In this document: piece by piece, positions 32,884-47,000 of the stretch
Layout: every line of letters starts with the position of its first letter
How positions within the stretch are numbered: the stretch's first letter is position 1
Source: Diadema setosum
Taxonomy: Eukaryota > Echinodermata > Echinoidea > Diadematoida > Diadematidae
NCBI GenBank assembly: GCA_033980235.1
Contig: CM067066.1
Span: 36,148,409-36,212,408, forward strand
Direction: 5' to 3'
Length of the DNA: 64,000 bases
Made by a program: the position numbers and the translations under genes
The notes under the pieces: generated by a model
Databases searched by the model: none
What the model saw: only the letters and a program-made list of their open reading frames with translations
Told to the model about the DNA's origin: nothing

Positions 32884-33879
32884 TACATTTGTGTGCATGT
32901 ATTATGTCATTGATATGGATCCAGGTATGGTTTAGTACAACTGAAACTTAGTTTACAGATTTAACGAAAATTCATTTTTCCCCACTGTTATAGCGGGGAC
33001 AACCTCATTCCCTCTTACCCTCTCACTTGCTGTATTAAATGTAATCATTATCAATTTTAATCATAAACACATAATGGATTATTTTACTGGGATGTCTGCC
33101 TATCTGTCAAGCAACAATTGTATTCTACTGTTATCTCTGAATTCGTATTTCGAGGTCATTAATAATATCCCTACTTACAATGGTTCGGTCTTGCGCTTAA
33201 AATAGTCTCAAAGTGCAATTTCAGCAGAAAGAAAAAAAAAATCTTCAAAATTTTTGGGCATACTATGTTTGACTTCTGAAATTATGGTATTTTGCTGTAT
33301 AAACACGAAGCAATAAAATTCATTGATAAAACTTCTCAATGATCACATTAGTCTGTGGCCCACGCATACATAACTATACGACCTCAAGCAAAACGGATCA
33401 CACAAAAAGCGCACACACACCTTTTCATATCACACAATTACGTCGCACCTATACACATCCCATCGTAAAGAGCTGAGTGCAGCACTAAATAATACATTAG
33501 TAAAATCCCCTTTCGCTTACATCACTACAACTTTCATGTTTGAAATGATGAAATAATATAATGTATCAAACACATCAGTTTGCCAGTGAGTTTTCGTATA
33601 GCACGAGATCAATAGATTTATTGAAGTTACTTCCTTGTTAGACCGTTAGAACGTTGAATTGCCAATCTGGGTGAAAAGGGAAGTAGAAGGGAGGAATCAA
33701 TATTAGAGTGTGTTCAGCAATACATTGCGCGACTTCGGCACCTGAGTTGATTGTAGCAATTCCTGATTACAGCGAGCTCGCTCTTGATTCAGTTGGCTCT
33801 GATGTGCTAGGAGAGTGAGCACGTAACTCATTGTTGCAACACGTCTATAGAGGCCTACTTCACAGCCGCCAGTCTCAAG
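32883..33879 (+). promoter_or_regulatory. Upstream flank of the complete BPI gene
   Basis: No clear TATA box within 100 bases of the start codon. The palindrome GTTGCAAC (33833-33840, 40 bases before the ATG) and ATTGCGC (33724-33730) resemble C/EBP sites, which control acute-phase genes in vertebrates. This is a weak inference from short words. The rest of the stretch shows nothing distinctive. Confidence 0.25.
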
Positions 33880-35000
33880 ATGTTGCGAGTGCCCGGCGCC
33901 TTCTTTTTCCTGGCCCTAGCCGTCCTTCCGGCTCTCGGCTTCCCGAAGTTTCCCGACGGGGTTTTCGTCTCGGACTGGAACAAAAATCCTGGGTTTAAAG
34001 CTCGCATCACTCAGAGCGGTCTCGACTTCCGTGAGTCTCCAATGAGTGCATGATTATTGTAGACGGTGATTGGCAGCTAGGGAGAACATTATAGAATATT
34101 ATATCTGAAGAGTTCGAAATGCTACCGATATAATCATGACCGATCAAAAGCATAACAAGGTTAGAACATTTTGTAGGCCTATATTCCCCACAACAGAAAC
34201 AATATTCTGATGCATTAAACGGCTCATGAAAGAACCCGTAGCAGACATTAATTAGAATTAAAATTCAAGTCTGCTTACCCTGCTTTGAAAAAAAAAATGG
34301 TAGATTTTTTATATATATATATATATACTACGAACATAATAGAGAGATTAATGACTTCTCAACAATAAGGTCCCTGGTGCGAGACCCCTGGCAGCCAGGC
34401 TCCTGGGCAAGGCACTTTATCCTCATGCTGATGAGCCTTTGGAGAGGACTTGAGTCTGCCAGTCCCGTGGTTGTGTTGCCTATCAAAGCGCCCATTGTCT
34501 GCCTATCGGCCACGTAAAACAAAATTATGATTTAAACTTAAACATCTTTTTTTATCACAGGAGTGAAAAAGTTATGTTCATGTTATTCTAGATTAAAGTC
34601 AACCAATTTCATTTCATTCATTCATGGTCGTTGGGTCAGCCAAATTCATATGCCTACTGGTTATTAGTTAGTAGCTCCATATGGAGCAATTCCTCTGCCG
34701 CAGGAAAGAGCTAGAAAATTACATTGTCGTCAGATTTATATTTCTGAACTGCAGATGTACCAGTTTGCTATGAAACCGGTCAGAATAGAAAACCCACGTT
34801 CCTTCCGACTAGGGTACCCGTTGTGCATCAATGGATATGTCATGCACTGGTTCTAGTCAACGGCGTAAATCCATACTGAGGAGTGGGGGGGGGGGGGGGA
34901 TGATCGGCGATAGTCACCATCACCACGATTACAAGCCCATAACCGAACCGGCGCAGCCTTGAGGGGGACGGGGGGTGAGAGAAGCTTGGTAACCTCCCCC

Positions 35001-35031
<31 letters not shown>

Positions 35032-38000
35032 ACACTTTACAGGGATCGGATGTCTCACTCTGTTGCATGAAATATAAAGTGGGAGGAGAGTGATATATTT
35101 CTGACTAACTGTTACAAGCGAGCTTGAAAATTTTGACATTTTACAGTCCCAAAACTGCAGTTTGTGACTGTATTTTGTCCGCTTTGGAAATTAAGGGGGG
35201 GGGGGCACCGGGTGAAACTGCCGGCAATTACTGACAGCAACATCAAGAGAATGGCATAACAATCAAATGCGAGCGAGCGAAGCGAGCGAGCTTGAAAATT
35301 TTGACATTTTACAGTAAAAAAAACTGCCGTTTTGGGCTGTATTTTTTCGCTTTGGAAATTAAGGGGGGCGCACAGGGCGCAACTGCTGGCAGTTTGTACT
35401 GGCAGCAACATCAGGAGAATGGCATAACGACTACATGCGAGCGAGCGAAGCGAGTGAGCTTGAAAATTTTGACATTTTACAGTCCAAAAACTGCCGTTTG
35501 TAGCTTTATTTTTAGCTTTGGAAATTAAGGGGGAGCACCGGGCGAAAACTGGTGGCAATTACTGGCAGCAACATCATGAGAATGGCATAATGATTAAATG
35601 CGAGTGTGCGAAGCGAGCGAGCTTGAAAATTTTGACATCTTACTGTCCCCAAAACTGCCATTTGTAGTTATGTTTTTCGCTTTGGAAATTAAAGGGGACG
35701 CACCGGGCACAACTGCTGTCAATCACTGGCAGCAACATCAGGAGAATGCCATAGCGATTAAATGCGAGCGAGCGGAGCAAGCGAGCCTTAAAATTTTGAC
35801 ATTTTGCAATCCCAGAAAATGTCGTTTGTAGCTGCATTTTTTCGCTTTGGAAATTGAGGGGAGGCACACCGGGCGAAAACTGCTGGCAATTACTGGCAGC
35901 AACATCAGGAGAATGGCATGATTGAGCGAGTGAGCGGAGCGAGCGAGCTTCAAAATTTCGACTTACTACAGTCCCAAAACTGCCGTTTGTAGCTTTATTT
36001 TTAGCTTTGGAAATTAAGGGGGGGGCAACGGGTGAAACTGCTGGCAATTACTGACAGCAACATCAAGAGAATGGCATAACAATTAAATGCGAGCGAGCGA
36101 AGCGAGCGAGCTTGAAAATTTTGACATTTTACAGTAAAAAAAATTGCCGTTTTGGGCTGTATTTTTTCGCTTTGGAAATTAAGGGGGCGCACAGGGCGCA
36201 ACTGCTGGCAGTTCGTACTGGCAGCAACATCAGGAGAATGGCATAACGATTAAATGCGAGCGAGCGAAGCGAGTGAGCTTGAAAATTATGACATTTTACA
36301 GTCCCCCAAACTGTCGTTTGTGGCTGTATTTTTTCGCTTTGGAAATTAAGGGGGAGCACCGGGCGAAAACTGCTGGCAATTACTGGCAGCAACATCAGGA
36401 GAATGGCATAATGATTAAATGCGAGCGAGCGAAGCGAGCGAGCTTCAAAATTTTGACTTATTACAGTCCCAAAACTGCCGTTTGTAGCTATATTTTTCGC
36501 TTTGGAAATTAAGGGGGGAGCACCGGGCGAAAACTGCTGGCAATAACTGGCAGCAACATCAGGAGAATGGCATAATGATTAAATGCGAGTGTGCGAAGCG
36601 AGCGAGTTTGAAAATTTTGACATCTTACAGTCCCCAAAACTGCCATTTGTAGCTATATTTTTCGCTTTGGAGATTGGGGGGGGGGGGGCGCACCGGGCGC
36701 AACTGCTGTCAATCACTGGTAGCAACATCAGGGGAATGGCTTAGCGCTTAAATGCGAGCGAGCGGAGCGAGCGAGCTTTAAAATTTTGACATTACACCCC
36801 AAAAACTGCCGTTTTAGCTATATTTTTGCGATTTGGTTTGTCCCACGTTTATGGGGGAACCATCCCCCCCCCCCCCCCCATCGACGCCTCTGCATATGAG
36901 GGAGCTTTTGTTAAGTGAAAGATATGCTGCACACTCTTTGACAAATTAGGGAAATATACGTCAATCTCAACAGTGTACTTATCGAAAGGGATCCAGTATA
37001 GCGGAGCTTTTGCATGTTTATGATTGCAATTCAACGATTTTGGTGCATAGTTCTGGCGGTATTTGGACAATAATTCCATTAAGAAAGTTCGAAATTTGTC
37101 CTCATCTCGGAAATTGCTTGGGGGAAAAATGATTTGCCTGCCTAAACACTTTCGTAGGGGCGAGGCAAATGCCCTTCCCCCCCCCCCGAGATATTTTCGA
37201 CGCCCCTGATCTTCCCTGGGTATACCCATAAATGTATCTTGACTGAATTATCAGTCACTGTCGTTCCTCATGAATGATTCAGGAAATGGAGGGGGTTCAA
37301 TTATGGCAATATAGTTTTGTTATTGTTTGTTTGTTTGTTTTCGTACATATTTTACAGATGGTCCCAAGTTACTCTCGTCTTAGCATGTTTACATGTAGGC
37401 CTACACTATTTGACGTTGTCAACGTCTGAGCCATACCTTACAGTGTATGTCCATGTCCGCGAGCGAGCGAAGCGAGCGAGCGCTTGAGAAAATTATGCAT
37501 TCAATTTCCTACAAGATAGAATACTGTTCAGCTCTGTTACCTGTCTGAAGGCCGGCGTACAAACGTCATGCAATATGCCAAAATTGATACAATTACATTT
37601 CTGCTTCCTCCATTTTTTTTCTTCAAAATTCAGGGGGGGATGATTGTACAGGCCATCCCCCTCCTGTTGTTGTTGTTTTATAGAAAGAAAGAAGAAAGAG
37701 AAAAATGAGGCCCTATACAAATAATTTGCCCCAGACATCACTTAACATAAAACAGTCATTATCAATCTTAGAAAAATATGAACATTATTGAATATATATG
37801 TATGTACCAAGTCTCCACGAGGGAGCTCATATCGTCTCCACGAGGGAGCTCATATTGTCTCCACAAAGGAGCTCATTAAGTCTCCATGGGGGAGCTCATA
37901 TTGTCTCCACAAAGGAGCTAATTAGGTCTCCACGAGGGAGCTCAAATGATATTAATAAATACCTCAAATTCTTTGGTTAAGCAAACTCAAATTACTATAC

Positions 38001-41000
38001 CATATACGCGCGCGTGTACCACACATTAACTCACCCATGTGCACATACACTTACACACATATCCATCTCCAAATACGCACACACTTACTAATATCAGAGG
38101 TCAACCCAAAATAATATACAGTATCTAAATAAAACGCACACACAATGATGAAAATTACAGAATAGTCCCCCCCCCCCTCCTCCATTTCAGGGGGGGGGGG
38201 GATATATCCCCCATCCCCCCCCCCCCCCCCGGGATTTACGCCCATGGTTCTAGTGACCTGCCGGGAGTAGCGGTGGTACCCTTGCAAGGAAGACGGCTCT
38301 TTGTCTTCGTTGTGCCTAGTCTTTCGGAGGGACTCAGACCATTGGTACAGTGGTAGCTTGCTCATAAGCAGTGAAGGATAATGTAGTTCTGGTTGAGATA
38401 GGGATTCGGGTTTTAACTTTTTGCGAGATAATTAGAAACCGCTTATATACCATTCTAAGAGGTATGGAAAGCATTTTTGATGAAAAATCGATTTTGAAAT
38501 CCTAGAGGTATCTACAAACAAAGTAAAACAAGGTGGTCGATCCTAATAAAAGGTGGGTTCTACCTTTTATCAGGAACTCTGTTGTTTTTTTTTTATATCT
38601 CAGCCATTTCAAAACCGATTCTCATAAATTAAGCTGTCAATTCCTCTTAGAATTGTAAACTCTTTAAAGGGGATGGCTATAGTAACTGATCAGTGGGAAT
38701 CAGTGGGAATGCTGGGGGATGATTGTTCCAATCCATGTGGGATTCATTTAAGAGTGCATACACATTTATTGTTGTGTGAAAATTATTTGCTTCAGAATGG
38801 TCTCATATTCAACCCGTTAACGATCGCCCCGTCACTATACAAGCATGCTAGCCTGGAAACATTAAACTGCACATCACTTGAATATGAAATCATTCTGAAG
38901 CAAATAATTTTCACACAACAATACTTAAATGAATCCCACAAGGATTGGAATAATGATCCCCCAGCATTCCCACTGATTCCCACTGATAAGTTACGAGCCT
39001 TCCCCTTAAATAGTTTATATAAGTGGTTTCTAATCATCTCGCAAAAAGTTAAAACTTGAATCCCCATCTCAATAAAAACTAAAATCCCTTTTTATGTAGT
39101 GGCCAATTTCAATAAATCTACATAAACACAAACAATGATTACGATGTTGGAGATTGTAGCGATAGTATTAAAAAAATCATGAGCTAAATGTTAAGGTAGA
39201 TGTATCAGTGTGAGTGCTGTTCTCCAAGTTTCGAACTGAAGCAGAATTAAAAATGAATGTGATACGACATTGTACTCAATATATTGCTACATACATTTCA
39301 TTTTCTGTTTTGTTTGTTTCTACGTTTTAAGTCCGAGACGTAGGGATAAAGATGCTCCAGAAACAGATCAAACACCTGACAATACCCGACATCACCGGCA
39401 AAGCCGACGTATGGATCGGTGACATCGAGTACAAAGTGTCCAAGTAATTAATGAGATTCTCTTCTTTTATACCAACTTATAGATTAAAACGAGGGAATGT
39501 TTAGGCCTTTACTACCTGTCGGTCTGGTTTTGCTACGTGTATTTACATTTATGTAGAAATTCTAAGGAAAGCTTCAAATCAATTAATATAATTCATAGCA
39601 ATAGGGCCAACATGATAGGAACTGCTTGTGTTTTCAATATTGTAGTAATGATAACCTGATTCGGATAATGATAACCTGATTGTTATTGAAATAACCTGAT
39701 TGGATAATGATATTATGACTGCGGTAATGATAACATGGCGCTAATATGATGACATGATTGTATTAATGTTAGTATGCTCTTATTTAGAAACAATATCAGC
39801 TCTTGAATCAATTCTGTATTTTCTCTGAATCACACACACGCACTCTCTTTCTGCTTAAGTTATAGACCACTCTGCTTTCATTCCTCAACAACTAAAAGTC
39901 AAAATGAATAATTCTCTTGAAAATAATGTTTGTTACACATGCCTTTTCTTTTTCTTTTTTTTTTACTTTTTAAGTTTAAGTGGCAACAAGACACACAAGA
40001 CAGTGAAAGAAAGTGGTAACTCCTATCTACTTCTGATATACTCTCTCGTGTTAGAATACGGATCACCTCTTTCGGCATTCCAAGATCATCCTTGACACCC
40101 GACCCATCAGCCGGAGGGCTCCGCCTAACAACCAGTGGAGTTTCCCTCTCTGTGCACGGAGACTGGCACTATGAGACCACGGGATTGTGAGTGATTGAAA
40201 CAAACAAGCAGACAAACATAAAACACTTCTCGCAAATCAAAGTAAAAATCAAAATGAATGAACTCTCCTACTGCATTAAACGTTTAGATAAATGGAAAAA
40301 GCTAACCAATGCGAGATCATGCCAAAGAAAAGCATGGATTGATCCACATGTATATAAAGTTGTAAGATTAACAAACAATTGCACTTGTACCTAATAAATT
40401 GCTCGGAAAAGAGTAGAATGACAGGAAGACAACGTAAACTGTGTTCTTTCTCTTAATTTAAATCCTAGTATCGTTAAGAATGGAAAATGTTCTATCTTAT
40501 GTTTAGTGTGTAACAATTTGATTCATTCCTTTAGACATCTGAATATATTGCCTTTTGTTGTTGCTTTTGTTTTGTTCCGTAATGAAATAAAAGAATAATA
40601 ATAGTTATTTACTATTTCATTTGTCAATTGCTTTTTCCAGTAGCCCTGGAGTTATCGTAATACATTGTGGTCGCATAAAGAATTGTATGTCTTTGTATAC
40701 TCTTCGTGTTATTCGACATGACTGACATGATGCTTCCAACCATCACTTCATGTATTACGAGGCAATACGTATAAAACACGTAAGATTATTTGCATTCTCA
40801 GAAAATGATAATACACTTTGAACTTCAATGCCGAATGATTCATGATAAGTCAAACCATAACAGAAACAGAATCAACAATGAGAAGAGAATTGAAAATATA
40901 AATAGAAACCGTGCAAACTTGATAGACCTGCCGACATTCTGTATCATTGAACAAAGCTGGAGTAACGATGCGACTTTTTCATCAATCATGTGCACACACG

Positions 41001-44000
41001 GAGAATGCCGTGGTTTCATAGATTTTTTTTTTTCCTCCTGACGATTCATAACCATTTTGTCCTCTTAAAACCTGTTCGTCTTGTGAAATCTTATGAAATC
41101 CCACCAGCAGCCATATTTCCGATTCCGGGTCCTTTGACGCTAAGGCCTCATCCATCACCCTGTCTCTCACTCTGAGAGTTGGTAAGTCGCAATTCTCCTT
41201 TCGTGGAATCTTAGACAAAGATTCTTAGCTTGATGCTGTTTATTATGGTGTCAGCACCGTCAAGAGTCAATGTCTAAAGAGTTGTGTAAGACGTTATAGC
41301 GTGGATTTTGGCGCTACTACATAGCTTCATGCGTGGATCGTGACTTGATTGTGAAGCGAGGCAGGTGACTGAATATCTTGACAATAATAACAATGTAACT
41401 TTTTTGTTATATTTTAACTCCTACATACTTTTAGAGAAATAAAGAAGAATCAACATCCCTGCTGCGTCCTTTACTTCTGACTGAGCTTGTTTGTTTGTTT
41501 GTTGTTTATTTGTTTGTTTTGTTTGTTGTCAATGTTATGGGCACTACTGGTAATACTTATTCAGCAAATGTTATGCGCTTTACAGATAAGAGATAATAAC
41601 CAGGCAACAATACCAAGTCTTTCAATGTGACAGCATTTTGTGCAAGTTCGCTTGAGTTAATACGTGCTTATAGCAGCAGCGAGACTCAGTTTACGGAAGT
41701 GACCACGTTGTCAAAAATACAATGGCGATGCGGATGCACGTCAATGGACGCAGCCATACTTTATGTTGGCATACAGCGATTTTTGGTGATCGTATAACAA
41801 CTGATAATCATGTTTATCTTCTTAAAGGACGTGTTACAACTTTCCGGGCAAGCCTTGTGTGCGACTTGCGAAGACTAATTTTTACTACCCGGAGATCCCC
41901 GCAGATGACCCGCACATGACAGTGCTTAGCACGGATCTCACCCGTAGTTACCCGTAGTTGCTCATTCAAGTTCTATTCACCCGCAGCCATGTTTAGGCCC
42001 TGTCACACCTTTCCGGGCATGCAAGCTAGGCGGCCTTGTTGCGTGTGGGGATTTTCCAGCACCCATGACAATTTTTGCAAGCGGACAAGGATTTAGGCAA
42101 GATTCACATGCGTCTTATCTGCTGGACCCGTGCTACTTACGTTCTACTTCCGTGTGACCTGCGTATTAGGCTCATGGGTGGCGAATAAGGGCTGACAACT
42201 CGGTGAAGTAATCCCTCTGAGGGAATTGCAGAAGTCCGACAAAATGTCATCATCTTGGCCGCATATATGGAGACTGCGAAGCACCTGCGTGGGAGTTGCC
42301 TGCGAGGTGCTACCGCTAAGGGCCTCCTACTGGCGTTCTGCGTGGACCTCTGCGGGCAATCCCCCGCGACTCACCCGGAAAAAGTTTTGGTCATGCTCAA
42401 AACTTGGCTGCGGATAAATCGGACTTGCGTGCGCAACTCCGGGCAACGAGATACGAGATTGGTTAGATCCCTTCATAAAATCATATCTGCCTGAAACCAC
42501 AAGCAGGAACTCTTTCGAACAATATTATTTGACAGAGCGAAATGCTGTTGGAGTTATTTTATGCGATAGTTAATGATTGTTAACAAGTGTCCTTTAAAGT
42601 ATCCTTTATTTTCTCTGTTGATGTGACTATGAGAAATATCGCATAGCCGATCTATCATGTTGTTTGTTTGTTCATTTTCATCTGAGAAGATGGCTGGATA
42701 GCCCATATTAAGCTGGTCTTCCATGCGCAAGCGCAAGCGGGATCTTTTACGTGCATGAGAAATTGTTGCTCTCTGATACACGGGACCTCCATTTTATGTC
42801 CTATTCGAGGGACAGAGTGTTTTGCCTCTTGCTAGAGGGGACGGTATGCTTACCTGCAACATTGCTCAGTCCAGACTCGGGTTGGAACCCGCGCCCTTTG
42901 GATCGTGAGGCAGACGCGGTACCGACTAGGCCAACTCTCCGCCCTGCAATTGGATTTACATGTTTAGTTGAATTAGATTCGTCATGTAAATTCGTCATCA
43001 TATTGCTACCACTCTGTCGCTTTTGATATCATTTTTTTTTGCTTTTTTATATGAACACAGCATTCTATCATCATTGTTTGACGACTGCTAGATTGTCAAC
43101 CTGTTCCACAGCTAGCGACTCCTCTTCTTTTCCAAATCAAACTACAGGCGTGGACTCCACGGGCCGTCCCACCGTCTCCTCCAAAAGTTCGGACTGTTCC
43201 TTTCATGCAGGAGGGATGGACGTCGATCTTCACGGAGGGGCAAGGTTTGTAGGAATTAATGCTTAAGGATAGATTAGTGTATAACGACATCGAGAACCCC
43301 TCGTGACAGAGTGATGTGTTAGCAGTTTCCATGACTGATTTATTACTGGTCCCTTTTCAAATTCATTTCAGAAACCGAAACAGATGAAAGTCATGTATTT
43401 ATATTATACGCAGTTTTGGTACACTGACACGAGCAAAATGTAACCTGTTATCTTCCTTCAGTAGCAAAGTGACCGCAAAGAGAAAGAATATCGAGCAATA
43501 AATTTGGATCCTGTGAGACTGAGTTTTGATCTTTGTTAGCCGGAAAAGACTATTTCACTTCAAAAGCGAAAGTAGTTTCGACCTCGGTATGTGTTGTTAC
43601 CGTTATCATTTCCTGTTTTTCTTAGCTCCTTTCCCATAAATTGAATGATAAAAACTAAAAGACCACATTGTTATGCAGATGCTTTTTTTTCTCAAAATTA
43701 CGAGCAGGATCTTCTATCATGAAATGCGTGCTACCATTATACACAAGGATAATAATCAACACAAGTACATGGTGCTATGTCAATGACTAAGATGACTGAA
43801 TGATGAAAATAGTGATAAGGATAGTGATAGGATCATCACTGAAGTAAACAGGCCCACCGAAAGTGTTAATTGCATATAAATAAAGCTGACCACCCGTCAA
43901 AGTCAATGAGATATTCCGAATTATAATATTGTACTATATACTGCCATCAACTTGAAGACAAAAGTACTTGCAGTGAAGTAAGTGGGGAGAGGGTCATAGC

Positions 44001-47000
44001 TGCCAATTTGATTGCTGACACCCGGTGTGTAACATGATGTCATGTTTTTTTTTTTTAGTTATACTAGATTCATTACGAGATGATATGATTCCCTTTGTCC
44101 GTTACGCCTGATAGCTGGCTCTACAACCTATTCGACGACCAGATCTCAGACGCGATACTGCATTCACTCAACGGGAAGGTGAGTTATTTACAAGCAATCC
44201 CGGAATGGTTACCAGAAAGACATGACGAAATGAATATGAAAAAAAAAAAGTGAATACTAGGGTTAATCGGGTCCTTAAAGCACTGAGGACTCACCATCCT
44301 GTTATCTCACCTACTAGTGATTTATTGACCATACACATGCCTATAAACTGTGATTCAAATAAAAAAGACAACAAACCCACCACAAAGCGTCTAAACAACG
44401 CCCTCATGCGATCGTAGAAGTACGTGATCTATTCACTTAATAAAGTATAGGCAAGACACTGAAACGGAATTTCAGATCATATAGATTTACTTTTAGCTAT
44501 TAAACTTCATCCTTTTATTATCGATGATTGTATGATTTCAAGACACACGAAAAAAAAAAACTGTAAGAATCAACTACAATGTCAACAGCATAAATAAACG
44601 TGAGAGGGCGTTGACAACTTTATAGTCCAGTGCGAGCAGTTTCGAGACAAATTCGATTTTAATCATCAAAACCCCAACTAGAGATAACAAAAACTTATTT
44701 TTTTTTTGTCTCGTGCTACGGTGAAGATCATATCTTATTGTTTTATAGATAGTCTATATGTTATTAATAAGATATAATTCTGAAAGTGATAGTAACTTAA
44801 TATTATTATGAACGATATCAATAACATAGTTATATCCATGATTTCGTTTCAGTGCACTTCAAAATGACAATCTATACTTTAGTTTGTTCTCATTGCTACC
44901 AGTATGATTGCTTTTAACTTGAATCTATAGGTCTGTTCAACAATCGTGGACGCCGTGAATACCAACTTAGAGAATGAGCTGAAGACACTGACAAGTAAGG
45001 GTCAATGTCACACACATTTAGTCTTGTCCAAAAAAAAAAAAAAAAAAAAGAGCTGAAAGAAATGAAAAGAGAATATAAAGAGACACTTTCAATTCTCTTT
45101 TCTCTCGTAGTCTTCTCACTTCGGTTTTTCTCTTCAGTCCTCCTTTTGTTTTTCCCCTCCTCCTCCTCCTCCTTCTCCTCCTCTTCCTTCTCCTCTTTTA
45201 GTCCTCCTCTTCATCGTCATCATTATCATCATGATATTTTGCCGCTCCCTTCTTCCCAGCTGCACACTATCAATGTCACAATCACGGAAATTAGCGACAT
45301 TATGAATCACCTATTACTTACGATTAATGTTGCCACATTAAATATTAATGGACACACATGAGGGTGATTAATCTCTTTGGTGTCATTCGAAACCACATGC
45401 AAATCAAATACCGCAGTGTTCTGTTTATGCTGATCACAGATCTCTATGTAAACTATTAGGTGATAACACAGAGAACAGCGAGGCTAACTTGATTTCCCTG
45501 GACTATCTGTCATGTAACAGTGGTGGCGCCCTTCCTTGACGCAGCCCAGATAGACTACACCCTCGTCGCCCAGCCGACTTTCAATGGTTCTGTGAACACT
45601 GCCCACAAGGTAAAAATACCCTATCAGTGGCGGATCCAGAGGGGGCGCAACCGGGGCACGCCCCCTTTATTTTTCGTTAAAAACAAAAGAAATAAAAATA
45701 AAAAAATGAAATGAAACCCGGAAGTGGCACCACTTAAAAACAAAAGAAATAAAAATAAAAAAATGAATGAAACCCGGAAGTGGCATTTTGAAGCAATCTT
45801 TATCTTGCAAATGCTTCAAAACGTTTTACGTCAATTACTATTATATCACGATAAACCTAACTTGTCTATCTCAGTCTTCCGCAAGTTTTGTGATGAAAGA
45901 AAGTTGGATGATTCCTCGTTTTTATACTTTCCTCTAGTTTTCGATTTCCACGTGATACACGCAACTTAACATACTTAAGATAATAACGTATTATGTCTGT
46001 GATTCCAGAGTCGAGTTACCCATTTGAGACACTTTCTAAATCATAATAATATGTACTTTTACATTTAAGACAGGAAATTCTTTAGGACATTGCCCATTTT
46101 GCATTTTCATCTGCGTATCACCGAATTCGTCAAAATAATAAAAGAGTCTTCATAAACAAAGCTTTCGACAAGACATTATTCAGTCGTCATGTTTCTTACT
46201 CTTTCCTACCTATACCATACCGGAATTCATCAACATGTGACCAGGGGGAAGTGTATCCATTGAACAGCAAGAAGGAGTGTCCCCTTCCCGTGCCTGGAGT
46301 CCCGGCTGATTCGGATACGTCGCGTATGGTGTTTCTCTGGATAACCGAATACCTGCCCAATTCGGCCGGTTATGTGCTCCAGGAAGTCGGATTTCTACAG
46401 TACAACGTGACTCAGGATAACGTGGGTGAACTATAGAGAAGCGATTAATCTTCGGCATTTTCTTTAATTGTACCAGTACTATAGCCACTTATAGACACAT
46501 ATGTTTCACTTCCAGTTGCATCTGTAATGAGTCCAAACGTTCCCGGAAGTTAATAATTATAGCAGAGGCCGCAGAACGTTTGCCATGGTGGGGGGCTGCG
46601 GGACCGGGGGTATAGTGCCCCCCTTAAAGGGTAAGAACGGAACCTTTGGAAATACTTGGGGGTTGTGTTTTTCCGATTTTTCCCCAAAATTATTATTTTG
46701 TTTGAAGAGCTAAAAAGTGTTTAATTGTGTGTGTGTGTGTGTGGGGGGGGGGGGGTTGCAGCCCCACCCCCAACCCCATTCCTCGTCACCCTGAGCTGTT
46801 ACCACGCTCAAATTTTCCCCCAATGTAAACTGGGGTTCGTATGATGATTGTTGATAGATCTCTAAATAGTGCGATCGTAACTCTTAAAACTTTTGTATGC
46901 TGCAAATGCTAGAGAGCTATTATATTTCACACACTTAAACACAAATCATACATATTATTCAGCGCAATTTGACAATTCTTATATAGTGCCTGTAATATTT

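Noticed and set aside
35112..36395. Open frames of up to 148 codons on the - strand
   Set aside because: They repeat every 55 codons with the satellite and change frame between units.
38673..39059. 128-codon open frame
   Set aside because: Produced by the foldback palindrome; both strands are open over the same arms.
42870..42945. A tRNA gene on the - strand
   Set aside because: Box A and box B are present, but box B is changed (GGTTCCAACCC) and a SINE body follows directly, so it is a SINE head.
45005..45361. 118-codon open frame
   Set aside because: Low-complexity A-rich and CTC-rich intron sequence between BPI exons 7 and 8.
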